From assembly GCA_964457245.1 (NCBI GenBank), contig CAYWET010000014.1, forward strand, positions 21,925 through 85,924: a DNA stretch of 64,000 nucleotides. The letters run 5' to 3'. Under the pieces are notes generated by a model. The model was not told the DNA's origin and did not search any database. It worked only from the letters and a program-made list of their open reading frames with translations. Shown here one piece after another: positions 43,877 to 53,052 of this stretch (position 1 is its first letter; the number at the start of each line of letters is the position of its first letter). Made by a program: the position numbers and the translations under genes. Source of the stretch: UBA10329 sp964457245. GTDB taxonomy: Bacteria; Bacteroidota; Bacteroidia; UBA10329.

Positions 43877-45162
43877 ACCAATTGGAAACCAGCAAACTGG
43901 CGCGCGAGAACTACTGGCTGAAAGCGCTGAATGAGCATTTGGCGTATCTCAGAAAAAACAGCTGGTACTATAAAGATCAGCTTGTTTGGGCTGGGCCAGA
44001 AGCAAGTGAATTGGAGGAACTGGTTGATATTCAGAATTTCCCGTTTACCGAGAAGGATGACATAGCCAGCAGAAACGAGGATTTTCTATGCGTTCCGAAG
44101 GAAAAGGTGCGAGATATTGTCACCACATCTGGCACGTTAGGTGGCTCGGTTGCCAGCTATTTAACGGAGAAAGACCTGAAGCGATTAGCAGTGAACGAAG
44201 CAGGTTCGTATCGATTGGCCGGTTGCACCAGCGAAGACACATTCCAGTTGCTGACCACCATCGACAAGCGTTTCATGGCCGGTTTAGCATATTTTCTTGG
44301 AGCAAATGAGCTCGGAGCGAGAATGATTCGTTCGGGCCCAGGTGCACTGCGTTTGCAATGGGAAAGTATTGAAAGGTTTGAACCGACCGTCCTGATTGCC
44401 GTGCCAAGTTTTATTCCGCGTTTGATTCAGTATGCGTTGGATAATGGCATTGATCCCAATAAAAGCAGCGTGAAGAAGATTCTCTGTATTGGAGAGTCCA
44501 TTCGTGATGAGAATTTGAAGCCGAATTATCTCGCAGAGCGAATAACCGAACAATGGAATGTCCAACTGTTCTCAACTTACGCAAGCACCGAAATGGCTAC
44601 CGCTTTTACCGAGTGCGAAGCTGGAAATGGCGCGCATCTTCAACCAGAACTGATGTTCTTAGAGGTTTTAGATGATGACGGAAACCAAGTGAAAAATGGT
44701 GAAAGTGGGGAAGTGGTTGTAACTCCGTTGGGAGTGGAGGGAACACCCGTTCTGCGCTTCAGAACTGGAGATGTATGCCATTTCTATGATGAACCTTGTT
44801 CATGTGGTAGAACCACGCCTCGCTTGGGGCCGGTTGTTGGTAGAAAACAGCAGATGATCAAACTTAAAGGAACTTCGATTTATCCGAACGCCATTATTGA
44901 TGAGCTAAACGCTATGCGAGGGGTTGTCAACTTTGTGGTTGAATTGGAAACCAACGAATTGGGCTTGGATGATGTGATTGTTCGTGCTTTGCTGAAGGGC
45001 GAGAATGCTCAAACAACTGTTCTAGAGCGTTTGAAGGCTGGTTTACGTGTAAGTCCGCGGTTGATCTTTGCCACGAATGACGAGATCAATGCGCTGAAAT
45101 TCAATGAGAACGAACGCAAGCCTCGAATTCTTGTTGATAAGAGAACTCAAAACATAGGTTGA
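43867..45162 (+). CDS. PaaK-like acyl/aryl-CoA ligase (431 aa)
   Basis: An adenylating enzyme of the phenylacetate-CoA ligase family. The phosphate loop is TTSGTLGGSVASY, followed by YASTEMATAFTEC, the LRFRTGD motif and the CSCGRTTPRLGPVVGR zinc-like segment, then the mobile C-terminal domain. Length is typical. The acid substrate is unknown, and it may act on carboxylates other than phenylacetate. It overlaps the C45 acyltransferase gene by 10 bases and the next secreted-protein gene by 1 base, so the three form one operon. Confidence 0.85.
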   Translation: MSLDQLETSKLARENYWLKALNEHLAYLRKNSWYYKDQLVWAGPEASELEELVDIQNFPFTEKDDIASRNEDFLCVPKEKVRDIVTTSGTLGGSVASYLTEKDLKRLAVNEAGSYRLAGCTSEDTFQLLTTIDKRFMAGLAYFLGANELGARMIRSGPGALRLQWESIERFEPTVLIAVPSFIPRLIQYALDNGIDPNKSSVKKILCIGESIRDENLKPNYLAERITEQWNVQLFSTYASTEMATAFTECEAGNGAHLQPELMFLEVLDDDGNQVKNGESGEVVVTPLGVEGTPVLRFRTGDVCHFYDEPCSCGRTTPRLGPVVGRKQQMIKLKGTSIYPNAIIDELNAMRGVVNFVVELETNELGLDDVIVRALLKGENAQTTVLERLKAGLRVSPRLIFATNDEINALKFNENERKPRILVDKRTQNIG

Positions 45163-45752
45163 TGCGTCAGTTAACGGTTCTTGGTTTGATGCTGCTTCTT
45201 GGCTTTAGTGCCAGATCGGAAGAGATCGTGTTTGAAATGAGTGTGTTCGGAATTAAGTTCGGCACAATGGTCATTACGCGTACGGCAGAGAATGACAGCA
45301 CCGAACTCTACACGCTTCATGCGCAAGGCAAGACCGATTTCCTGTGGATGCAGCGCGAGGAGCAATCCAAGTATGAAGTTCGGTACATTAACGGCAAACT
45401 CTTTTCGTCCGATTATATCTACACGAACAAAGGAGAAACCGAGAAGTGGTCGAAGATTCAGTACACAGATGGGAAGTATTTAGTGGAATCGAGCGAAGGC
45501 TCAAAAACCATGGATCACGCAACGGATTATTCTCTTCTACGGCTTTATTTCGAGCCTAACTGGAACCGTGAAAAGGTTTTCTGCGAAGAAGATTGCAGCT
45601 ACGCGCAACTTGTTCGGAATGAGGAGAAAAACACGCTGAAAGTGATCTGTCAGGATGGAAGCAAATCAACCTATCACATCAACGATGGTGAGATAAGCGA
45701 CCTTGAAATTCATCTCGCGGTAGCGACCGTTAAGTTGAAGCGAATCAAGTAG
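45162..45752 (+). CDS. Secreted beta-rich protein, DUF3108/DUF6134-like (196 aa)
   Basis: A signal peptide (1-20, ending FSARS) precedes a single beta-barrel-like domain starting EIVFEMSVFGIKFGTMVI, with repeated strands such as YEVRYINGKLFSSDYIYTNKGE. The overall pattern resembles DUF3108/DUF6134 periplasmic proteins; this is a tentative match. The ATG shares one base with the ligase stop (TGATG), tying it to the C45/ligase operon. Its end overlaps the convergent hydroxylase gene by 8 bases. Confidence 0.7.
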   Translation: MRQLTVLGLMLLLGFSARSEEIVFEMSVFGIKFGTMVITRTAENDSTELYTLHAQGKTDFLWMQREEQSKYEVRYINGKLFSSDYIYTNKGETEKWSKIQYTDGKYLVESSEGSKTMDHATDYSLLRLYFEPNWNREKVFCEEDCSYAQLVRNEEKNTLKVICQDGSKSTYHINDGEISDLEIHLAVATVKLKRIK

Positions 45753-46563
45753 TTACTGAAACCTTTTGCTTCTTCTGTTTCAGGTCTTCTCTACTCGTTT
45801 TACAGATCTTATCCCAGATAAAAGACACCTCGCCAAAGTTGGCGTTCACATCGCTGTGATGCACGTTATGCCAAGCCGAGCTGTTGAGCAGCATTCGTGG
45901 CAACATCTTTTCCATAAAGTTGAAAGTAACGCCACAATGCAAGTACAGATTGAGAAGTACAAACCCAATAATTGCCGTGAAATACAGCGGTGCGAAGTGC
46001 TTGGCAGGAGGGAAGCAGATCAACAACAACGGCCAGAACGTAAGTAAGGTTTCCACCGGGCCAACGGCAAAACCTGCAAAGGGAGTCGGGTCTCTGAACG
46101 AGTGATGATGCTTATGAAATGGAAACAAAAGTTTGGTGTGCAGCATGCGATGCTTCCAATAAGTCCAAGCATCAACAGCTACAATTCCAAGGTACATTTG
46201 AAGCACGACCATCCACCAACTCAACCCCATTTCTTCAACAGTCCAAACAAGGCCAGTTTCGTAGCCAGCGCGGCTCAATCCCAACGGCCAAGCGGCCATT
46301 AATGAAACGATAAAAGCTGCGCGTCCAGAACCGAAAGCTTCTTTGGCAATCAGCGGAGCTTTCTTTCTAATTCCTTGAATTCGGTTGCCGTACTTTTCGG
46401 AGTAACGATAAATGAAGAAACTCAATGTGTAAAGAGGTATCACAATGATGAGAAATACCTCCAACGCGCTTTTGTAAAATACCAGTGGTTCTGGATGAAT
46501 CAGCCCAGAAAGTAACGCTAGAACGACAACAGTCGTGTCAATAAAAGGTGCAGCTTTTTGCAT
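45745..46563 (-). CDS. Sterol desaturase/fatty acid hydroxylase family protein (272 aa)
   Basis: A di-iron membrane oxygenase. It has about five membrane helices and the full histidine-box set: HRMLH (138-142), HKHHH (150-154), an isolated His209 and HNVHH (232-236). These ligate two irons and hydroxylate or desaturate lipids; the bacterial substrates include sphingolipid, carotenoid and ether-lipid chains, so the exact target is open. Its tail overlaps the secreted-protein gene. An exact -7 box ends four bases before the ATG. Confidence 0.9.
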   Translation of the reverse strand: MQKAAPFIDTTVVVLALLSGLIHPEPLVFYKSALEVFLIIVIPLYTLSFFIYRYSEKYGNRIQGIRKKAPLIAKEAFGSGRAAFIVSLMAAWPLGLSRAGYETGLVWTVEEMGLSWWMVVLQMYLGIVAVDAWTYWKHRMLHTKLLFPFHKHHHSFRDPTPFAGFAVGPVETLLTFWPLLLICFPPAKHFAPLYFTAIIGFVLLNLYLHCGVTFNFMEKMLPRMLLNSSAWHNVHHSDVNANFGEVSFIWDKICKTSREDLKQKKQKVSVTT

Positions 46564-46567
46564 GGCG

Positions 46568-46575
46568 CAAAGTTA
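46568..46575 (-). promoter_or_regulatory. -7 box of the hydroxylase gene
   Basis: Minus-strand TAACTTTG (exact TAnnTTTG), with only CGCC before the ATG, which predicts a leaderless mRNA. Confidence 0.6.
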
Positions 46576-46583
46576 TGAAGCCG

Positions 46584-48101
46584 CTACACTTTTTCAGTTG
46601 CTTTTTCTTCTCGAAAATCAGCCATCATTCGCCAAGGTTTGGCTTGCTCCAACTCGTAGGCCAATTCTAGCAAGCGTTTGTCTTCGCCATAAGGTGCAGC
46701 AAATTGAACGCCCAACGGCATGCCATCAGAATCTACACCAAGCGGAAGCGAAATGGCCGGTTCTCCGGTTATGTTCTGCAGCCCGGTGTAAGTGGCAAAC
46801 TCAACGGCATTTCTACATACATCCTCAAATTTAAGTTCGGGCGAGAAGTGTCCGATCTTGGGAGTTTTATGTGCCAAAACAGGCGTCATAACGATATCGT
46901 AATTGTTGAAAAGCGCACTGCATTGTGCTCCCATTTGGCGTAACGCTTTAATGCTTTTTGGAAGGTTTAATGCATTGGTTTTAAATCTTTTAGCCAAACC
47001 AATTGTAAAAGGTTCCAACTTCGATTTATCCACTTTGGCCTGAAACAACAGTCTGCCCCAATGGCTGGTTAAGTATGCCATAAAGCCATAGTAATTCAAG
47101 AAGTCATCAATCATAGCATCGGCATCAATTGGCAATGGAATCTGCTCTACGCTGTGGCCCAGGTCTTCCAAAAGTTGAGCGGTTTGCAACTGCAACGCAT
47201 ACGTTTCTTCTCCCTGCCGACCCATGGTTCCTTCCGGACGATTTTCGATAAAAGCAATCTTGAACCGCTTTTTACCGCTGCCTATAACATGCCCAATTTT
47301 AGGAAGCTTCGAGTTGTGCTTAAATTTTTCTGCTTCAGAAAAGAACAGAGCAGTGTCTCTTACAGACCGTGTTAAAACACCCTGATGTACAATTTGAATG
47401 GGCATCAATTCCGTACCGTCCATGCTGTACACACGATTTCTAGTGGGTTTCAAACCAACCAGACCACAAATAGCCGCAGGAATTCGTATTGAACCTGCAC
47501 CATCATTGGCGGTAGCAATTGGAACGGCTCCGCTTGCAACCAAGGCAGCCGATCCAGAGGATGAACCTCCTGTGGTGTAATCCGTGTTCCAAGGGTTTCT
47601 GGTAATGTTCAATTCTGGATTTTCTGTGCTGCACAGTAATCCAAATTCGGGTAGCGTGGTTTTTCCTAAGTAGGTTACACCACTGCTCAGAAACTGATCA
47701 ACAAACTTTCCGTTTCGCTTCGCGATCTTAGAAGTATAGGAACCCGTTCCCATTTGGGTTGGGTGGCCTTTGATATTATCGTTGTCTTTAATAAATGATG
47801 GAACACCGTAAAAAGCACCTCCTTCTTTCAACCTATCGTATTGGCGCGCTTCATCATACGTTTTAACCTTGATGGCATCTAGAGCTGGGTTAACCTTCTC
47901 GGAACGTTGAATGGCGGCCTCAACAGCCTCGGTAACAGATATTTCCTTCTTCGCGATAGCTTGTGCAACTCCTGTGGCATCCAGGTTTCCTAAAGCATCA
48001 TTGGTAAATGCGTTGGTGCGTTTGTTCATGCTTGTGAAATTAGGAATCCAAAACTTCAATCCTGAGAATAGGTTTAATGTAGCTGTTAACAAGGTGGGCA
48101 T
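46584..48101 (-). CDS. Amidase signature family protein (505 aa)
   Basis: A Ser-cisSer-Lys amidase. Lys105 lies in PSFIKDND, the cis-Ser is Ser180 in TTGGSSSGSAALVAS and the nucleophile Ser204 in GAGSIRIPAAICGLVGLKPT, matching the family's 24-residue spacing. It hydrolyses an unspecified amide; it does not show the GatA operon context. The start is ATG 48101; an internal Met (about residue 25) could also serve, because the first residues look non-conserved. Divergent from the helicase gene. Confidence 0.9.
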   Translation of the reverse strand: MPTLLTATLNLFSGLKFWIPNFTSMNKRTNAFTNDALGNLDATGVAQAIAKKEISVTEAVEAAIQRSEKVNPALDAIKVKTYDEARQYDRLKEGGAFYGVPSFIKDNDNIKGHPTQMGTGSYTSKIAKRNGKFVDQFLSSGVTYLGKTTLPEFGLLCSTENPELNITRNPWNTDYTTGGSSSGSAALVASGAVPIATANDGAGSIRIPAAICGLVGLKPTRNRVYSMDGTELMPIQIVHQGVLTRSVRDTALFFSEAEKFKHNSKLPKIGHVIGSGKKRFKIAFIENRPEGTMGRQGEETYALQLQTAQLLEDLGHSVEQIPLPIDADAMIDDFLNYYGFMAYLTSHWGRLLFQAKVDKSKLEPFTIGLAKRFKTNALNLPKSIKALRQMGAQCSALFNNYDIVMTPVLAHKTPKIGHFSPELKFEDVCRNAVEFATYTGLQNITGEPAISLPLGVDSDGMPLGVQFAAPYGEDKRLLELAYELEQAKPWRMMADFREEKATEKV

Positions 48102-48184
48102 AAGATTGTCGGTTTGTCTTCCTATTTACTCTGGAAATCGCGAGAATCTATGTAGTATTGCGGATTGGCCTTTGAAGACGAATT

Positions 48185-49699
48185 GTGAGCTTGGATACGA
48201 CCGAAGAAACCGTAGGTAAGGAACTGTATGATTATCAGAAGAACGCTCTGGCGCGCATCTTCGATGAGTTGGTAAATCAGGAAGATTCTGAGAATATTCT
48301 TTTTCAGCTGCCTACTGGCGGTGGGAAAACCGTGATCTTCTCTGAGATCGCTAGACGTTACATCGAGAAGACCGGAAAGAAGGTGGCGATTCTAACGCAC
48401 CGCGTGGAGTTGTTGATGCAGACATCCAAAATGCTCAACACCTTTACGGTTAAGAATAAGGTCATTTCCAGTGAAGTAAAGACGCTTCCAGACCAGAAAG
48501 ACTACCAGTGCTTTGTGGCGATGGTAGAAACGCTTAATAACCGATTGAATGAGGAAGCGTTTGAACTTCAAGATATTGGTCTGGTAATTATTGATGAGGC
48601 GCATTACAACTCATTCGGTAAACTCTTCAAGTTCTTCAGAAAGAGTACGGTGCTTGGCGTTACTGCAACTCCGTTGAGTTCAAATGTCAATCTCCCGATG
48701 CATAGCAACTACGAAAAGTTGATTGTGGGTGAGAGCATTACTTCGTTGGTTGAAATGAACTATTTGGCGAAGGCCAATATGTATGCGTATGATGTGAACC
48801 TTAGTTCGCTGAATGTGGGTATCAATGGTGATTATACGGTCAGATCTTCCGATCAGCTTTACACCGATTATTCGATGCAAAACCGCTTGTTGCGAGCGTA
48901 TCAGGATCAGTGCGAAGGAAAGAAGACACTGATTTTCAATGGCGGTATAAACGCGTCACTTTATGTTTACGATACGTTCAGAAAGGCGGGATATGACATC
49001 CGCCATTTGGATAACAAGAATACCGCTGCCGAGCGAAAGGAAATTCTGAAGTGGTTTCACGAGAAGCCAGATGCCATTTTGACTTCGGTTGGAATTCTAA
49101 CCACTGGCTTTGATGAGCCAACAGTTGAGAACATCATCTTGAATCGTGCTACGAGGTCACTAACACTTTATTTCCAGATGATTGGCCGAGGGTCGAGGAT
49201 TCTGAGTAACAAGAAGGAGTTCAAGGTAATTGACCTTGGAAACAATATTGCCCGATTCGGCCCTTGGGATGGTTTTATTGATTGGCAACACATTTTCCGC
49301 CATCCAGAAGTTCACTTGAACAATATTCGTTCTGATGAGGAAATTCAGCGCAACTTCAAGTATAAAATGCCGGAGGAGATCAGACAGCGTTTTGCAAAGT
49401 CAGAAGACATTAGTTTCGACATTAGCGATGCGTATGATCAGGCGGTGAAACGTGGTGATAGGCCAAAGGTGGTTATTGAAGAATCCATCGATCAGCATGT
49501 AAAGATCTGTGTGGAGAACTCCGAAGATCTTTGGGATGCGCGTGACCTTGCTAAACTGCTGGAAGACGAGATTGAGTACCGCGCACGGAAGTATGGCGAA
49601 TGCCTTGCCAAGACCACCAGTAGCTACATTGATTGGCTTCGCGAAGAATACATGCGTAAGCTCAATGTGCGGCTCATTCAGGAATTTCAGCCTGCATGA
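48185..49699 (+). CDS. DEAD/DEAH-box SF2 helicase (504 aa)
   Basis: A superfamily 2 helicase of the SSL2/type-III-restriction-like branch. Walker A LPTGGGKTVIF follows the Q-region LYDYQKNALARIF; motif II is IIDEAHYNS, motif III GVTATPL, and motifs V-VI are TTGFDEPTVENIILNRATRSLTLYFQMIGRGSR. A ~110-residue C-terminal domain is not recognised. The start is GTG. It overlaps the phenylalanine hydroxylase gene by 4 bases (ATGA). No methylase or other restriction partner is next to it, so a repair or general role is more likely than restriction. Confidence 0.9.
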   Translation: MSLDTTEETVGKELYDYQKNALARIFDELVNQEDSENILFQLPTGGGKTVIFSEIARRYIEKTGKKVAILTHRVELLMQTSKMLNTFTVKNKVISSEVKTLPDQKDYQCFVAMVETLNNRLNEEAFELQDIGLVIIDEAHYNSFGKLFKFFRKSTVLGVTATPLSSNVNLPMHSNYEKLIVGESITSLVEMNYLAKANMYAYDVNLSSLNVGINGDYTVRSSDQLYTDYSMQNRLLRAYQDQCEGKKTLIFNGGINASLYVYDTFRKAGYDIRHLDNKNTAAERKEILKWFHEKPDAILTSVGILTTGFDEPTVENIILNRATRSLTLYFQMIGRGSRILSNKKEFKVIDLGNNIARFGPWDGFIDWQHIFRHPEVHLNNIRSDEEIQRNFKYKMPEEIRQRFAKSEDISFDISDAYDQAVKRGDRPKVVIEESIDQHVKICVENSEDLWDARDLAKLLEDEIEYRARKYGECLAKTTSSYIDWLREEYMRKLNVRLIQEFQPA

Positions 49700-50445
49700 T
49701 ACGATCTGACAGGATTAGACCCACAACTCAGGTTTATGCCAATTACACCCAAGAAGATTTTGCAGTCTGGGAGTTGCTATGCAACAGACAAACAGAGCTA
49801 CTCAAAAAATACGCTTCTAAAGAATACTTGAATGCACTGGATGTCATCGGGTTTTCGGCTGATCGTATTCCAGATTTCGGGCAAATTGGAAAGGCGCTTC
49901 AGCCGCTTACGGGTTGGAGTTTGGTAACAGTGCCGAACATCAGCGAGCAAAAGGAATTCTTCACGTTTCTTTCGGAGAAGAAGTTCACAGCTACATGCTG
50001 GCTCAGAAAAATGGATGAGTTGGATTATCTGGAAGAACCAGATATGTTCCATGATGTGTTCGGGCATGTTCCGTTGTTGAGCAACACGGCTTACACCAAC
50101 TTTTTTGAAGCCATAAGCCATATTGCCCTTGAGCATATCGATAACCCAAGAGCGATAGAACTACTGGGCAGAATCTATTGGTTTACCATTGAGTTCGGAC
50201 TGATTCGGGAAAGGGGCAAACTTAAAATCTATGGCGCTGGAATCATGTCATCTTTCGGAGAAACGAATAACGCGTTGACAGATGCCACTCAGAAGTTTGA
50301 ATTTAACGTTGGTCAAATCCTTGACACCGATTTTAGGACAGATATTTTGCAGGATAAGTATTTTGTGATCGACTCTTACGAACAACTTTACGAGTCCATT
50401 CCAGAGCTGAAAATTGAACTTGAAAATCGAATTGGAAAGGGTTAG
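49696..50445 (+). CDS. phhA: Phenylalanine 4-hydroxylase (249 aa)
   Basis: A tetrahydrobiopterin-dependent iron enzyme converting phenylalanine to tyrosine. The iron ligands are His119 and His124 in PDMFHDVFGHVPLL and Glu166 in YWFTIEFGLI, the standard 2-His-1-Glu facial triad. At 249 aa it is a catalytic-core-only bacterial form, slightly short, with no regulatory domain. It is translationally coupled to the helicase gene by an ATGA overlap, an odd pairing. Tyrosine made here could feed the pathway that ends at the fumarylacetoacetase encoded at 40106. Confidence 0.95.
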   Translation: MIRSDRIRPTTQVYANYTQEDFAVWELLCNRQTELLKKYASKEYLNALDVIGFSADRIPDFGQIGKALQPLTGWSLVTVPNISEQKEFFTFLSEKKFTATCWLRKMDELDYLEEPDMFHDVFGHVPLLSNTAYTNFFEAISHIALEHIDNPRAIELLGRIYWFTIEFGLIRERGKLKIYGAGIMSSFGETNNALTDATQKFEFNVGQILDTDFRTDILQDKYFVIDSYEQLYESIPELKIELENRIGKG

Positions 50446-50487
50446 AAGTAAGGAGTTAGAAGATAGGAGACAGGAAAAAAGTGACGG

Positions 50488-50511
50488 TACCCTGAGCGAA
50501 GTCGAAGGGTA
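50488..50511. repeat. Short inverted-repeat intergenic element
   Basis: TACCCT and AGGGTA arms flank GAGCGAAGTCGA. CCTGAGCGAAGTCGAAGG is a dispersed intergenic repeat I have seen across many bacterial genomes. It lies in the purine-rich 156-base gap between phhA and the nitronate monooxygenase gene. Confidence 0.6.
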
Positions 50512-50601
50512 TGGAGATTGAGAAAAGAAAGATAGAAGATAAGTTTGCAGAGCTGACTGAGTTTTCTGCAGATCAATATTCATTATTTAAGCAATACAAG
50601 T

Positions 50602-51576
50602 ATGAACAGACCACCTTTTTATGATGACCTAAAGCTGCCCGTAATTGCAGCACCCATGTTTCTTATCTCAGGCCCTGAGTTGGTAATAGAATGCTGTAAG
50701 AACGGTATTGTGGGCACGTTTCCCGCGCTGAACCAACGAAGCACAGAAGGTTTTGAGGAATGGGTGGTTCAGATCAACGAGGAATTATCTCAATGGGAAA
50801 AAGAAACAGGCGAGAAGGCCGCTCCATTCGGGGTTAACCTCATTGTGCATTGGTCGAACCCGCGCGTTCAGGCCGATCTTGAGATATGTGTAAAGCACAA
50901 AGTTCCGTTGATCATTACATCGCTTGGTGCCGTTTCTGACCTTGTAGATGCCGTGCACGGTTATGGTGGATTGGTTTATCATGATGTGGTGAAGAAACGC
51001 CATGCCGAGAAGGCCGCAGAGGCCGGAGTGGATGGATTGATACTGGTCGCAGCTGGAGCAGGCGGCCATGCTGGAACCTTGAACCCGATGCCATTTGTAC
51101 AAGAGATCAGAAGTTTCTTCAAGAAAACAATCCTGCTTGCTGGTTGCATTAGCAACGGAAACGATGTAGCATCTGCCATGCAGATGGGTGCAGACTTTGC
51201 TTGGGTTGGTACGCGGTTTATCAACACTACAGAAAGCAACACCAGCGATGATTACCGCAATATGATCATTGAGAGTGGCGCAAGCGATATTGTCCATACC
51301 GCAGCGGTATCTGGTGTTCCGGCCAACTTTATGAGAAAGAGTTTGGAGGCTATTGGCATTACCGAAGAAATGTGGAGCAAAAAAGCCAAGATGGATTTCA
51401 GTAATCTGGAAGCCGCCAAAGCCGAAGCCAAAGCTTGGAAGACCATTTGGTCGGCAGGGCAGGGCGTGGCCACCATTTCAGATACCGTTCCGGTTGCTGA
51501 ACTTGTCGACAGAATTCATTCAGAATTTATCGAGGCCATGAAACGGCAATCTGAATTGCTGGAGAAGTATTCGTAA
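50602..51576 (+). CDS. Nitronate monooxygenase-like flavoprotein (324 aa)
   Basis: An FMN TIM-barrel enzyme of the 2-nitropropane dioxygenase family. KLPVIAAPMFLISGPEL is the start strand; GLILVAAGAGGHAG is the flavin loop with the catalytic-region His, and ADFAWVGTRFINTTES the phosphate-binding strand. Family members oxidise nitronates, but many are of unknown substrate, so the call is at family level. Length is normal. It stands alone, with a hairpin following. Confidence 0.9.
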   Translation: MNRPPFYDDLKLPVIAAPMFLISGPELVIECCKNGIVGTFPALNQRSTEGFEEWVVQINEELSQWEKETGEKAAPFGVNLIVHWSNPRVQADLEICVKHKVPLIITSLGAVSDLVDAVHGYGGLVYHDVVKKRHAEKAAEAGVDGLILVAAGAGGHAGTLNPMPFVQEIRSFFKKTILLAGCISNGNDVASAMQMGADFAWVGTRFINTTESNTSDDYRNMIIESGASDIVHTAAVSGVPANFMRKSLEAIGITEEMWSKKAKMDFSNLEAAKAEAKAWKTIWSAGQGVATISDTVPVAELVDRIHSEFIEAMKRQSELLEKYS

Positions 51577-51601
51577 TTGGCTTACTGTGTATATTGAGAA
51601 G

Positions 51602-51638
51602 AATTGAGATGGGACGTCCAAAGTCTCTTATCTCAATT
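51602..51638. terminator. Hairpin between convergent genes
   Basis: AATTGAGAT (51602-51610) and ATCTCAATT (51630-51638) form a perfect 9-bp stem with a 19-base loop, between the convergent nitronate monooxygenase and sugar-transferase genes. There is no long T-run, so termination is likely but not certain. Confidence 0.5.
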
Positions 51639-51639
51639 G

Positions 51640-53052
51640 TTACTGTCCACGGCCAAGCACAACGGTCTGCACCGTGTAGATCAGAATCTTGATATCTACC
51701 AAAAGCCCCATGTTCTCAATATAGAGCAGGTCGTACTTCATTCTACGTATCATCTGCTCCACGTTTTCGGCATAGCCGTACTTCACCATTCCCCAAGAGG
51801 TAATGCCCGGCTTTACCTTAAGCAGATGGGTGTAATGCGGAGCCTGCTTTACAATTTGGTCAATGAAAAACTGGCGTTCCGGTCTTGGGCCAACCAAGCT
51901 CATATCTCCAATAAGTACATTATAGAATTGCGGGGTTTCATCCAATCGCACTTTGCGCATAAACCGCCCAAAAGGCGTAATGCGTGGGTCGTTATCTTGA
52001 GATAGGGCAGGGCCGGCCTGTTCGGCATCTACCACCATAGAACGGAACTTGAAAATAAAGAATGGTTTACCGCCTTTGCCTATGCGTTCCTGTTTATAGA
52101 AAATAGGTCCGGGGCTACTCATTTTTACCCCGAGAGCAGTTATCAGATAAACGGGAGAAAGCACAATCATGGCCAGCACGGAAATCACTACATCTCCAAG
52201 ACGTTTGGTTACCAATTGCCACGGTTCCAGTATGTCTTGGCGCACTTGAATGAGTGGCGTGCCGTAAATGGAATCCATTCTTACAGAACCCGAAAGAATG
52301 TCGTACATATCTGGTATTACCTTAACCACAACCTTGTGGCCATTCAGCTCGTGCAGAATTTCCTGTAGGCTTTTATGCTCACTCGATTCCAGTGCAATGA
52401 TCACTTCCTCAATGCCGTGTTCTTCTATTACCGGAATCAGGTCTTTCAGCGTTCCTAGAAATGGAAGGCGCTCTTCCATCTGGTAGGTTTCCCGCTCTTT
52501 GATTCGGATAAAACCTTTGAACAGGTTTCCAGATGCGCGTTGCTGACTTTCCAGTTCTTCGTACAGCTCAACGGCATTGGCATCGCTACCGATCATCAAC
52601 GTAGGGAAACCGATTTTTCTTCTGTGGATCTTGCTGGCCGTAATGCTAGAAAGAATGAAACGGAACAAGAATGTCAACCCGAACTGCAATCCGAACAGTA
52701 CCGCGTAAGATTGATAGTAAGTGGTATAATTGATGACGTCATCATCAAGCACAAGCGCAAAGAAAATGGCGGTTACACCAACCAGCGTTACCACAAAGGT
52801 TTGGAATAATTCGCGCAGTCTCGACTTCCGGTATACGTTACGGTAAGAACCTAAAAGGGCGTACAGCAGCAGCCAGAACAACGGAATAAGAATAAGACCT
52901 TGAACAAAGGTCTCGTCAAGAATGACCATTACCTTACCGTATAACCGACTTTCAATAAACGTTTTTCGGTAATAGAAGAATAATGCCCACGTGCCAACAG
53001 CGGCAAGCCAGTCGAACAATACGTATTTGATGGTCTGCAGACGTTTGTCCAT
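51640..53052 (-). CDS. Polyprenyl-phosphate sugar-phosphate transferase, WcaJ-like (470 aa)
   Basis: It starts polysaccharide synthesis by moving a hexose-1-phosphate onto undecaprenyl phosphate. Four N-terminal membrane helices and a CoA-binding-like middle domain lead to the C-terminal bacterial-sugar-transferase domain: KRLGDVVISVLAMIVLSPVY, SSPGPIFYKQERIGKGGKPF, FKFRSMVVDAE, RKVRLDETPQFYNVL and GDMSLVGPRPE are all intact. The start (53052) overlaps the lipoprotein stop (TGATG); a TTG one codon earlier is possible. No glycosyltransferase cluster is adjacent, apart from the membrane glycosyltransferase at 55715. Confidence 0.93.
   Translation of the reverse strand: MDKRLQTIKYVLFDWLAAVGTWALFFYYRKTFIESRLYGKVMVILDETFVQGLILIPLFWLLLYALLGSYRNVYRKSRLRELFQTFVVTLVGVTAIFFALVLDDDVINYTTYYQSYAVLFGLQFGLTFLFRFILSSITASKIHRRKIGFPTLMIGSDANAVELYEELESQQRASGNLFKGFIRIKERETYQMEERLPFLGTLKDLIPVIEEHGIEEVIIALESSEHKSLQEILHELNGHKVVVKVIPDMYDILSGSVRMDSIYGTPLIQVRQDILEPWQLVTKRLGDVVISVLAMIVLSPVYLITALGVKMSSPGPIFYKQERIGKGGKPFFIFKFRSMVVDAEQAGPALSQDNDPRITPFGRFMRKVRLDETPQFYNVLIGDMSLVGPRPERQFFIDQIVKQAPHYTHLLKVKPGITSWGMVKYGYAENVEQMIRRMKYDLLYIENMGLLVDIKILIYTVQTVVLGRGQ

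Noticed and set aside
48185..49699. Helicase as part of a restriction or defence system
   Set aside because: No methylase, nuclease or other defence gene is adjacent; the downstream partner is a metabolic enzyme.
50785..51297. A long antisense open frame within the nitronate monooxygenase gene (also one at 40955-41455 over fahA)
   Set aside because: The sense genes have full family motifs; the antisense products have no recognisable domain and no promoter.
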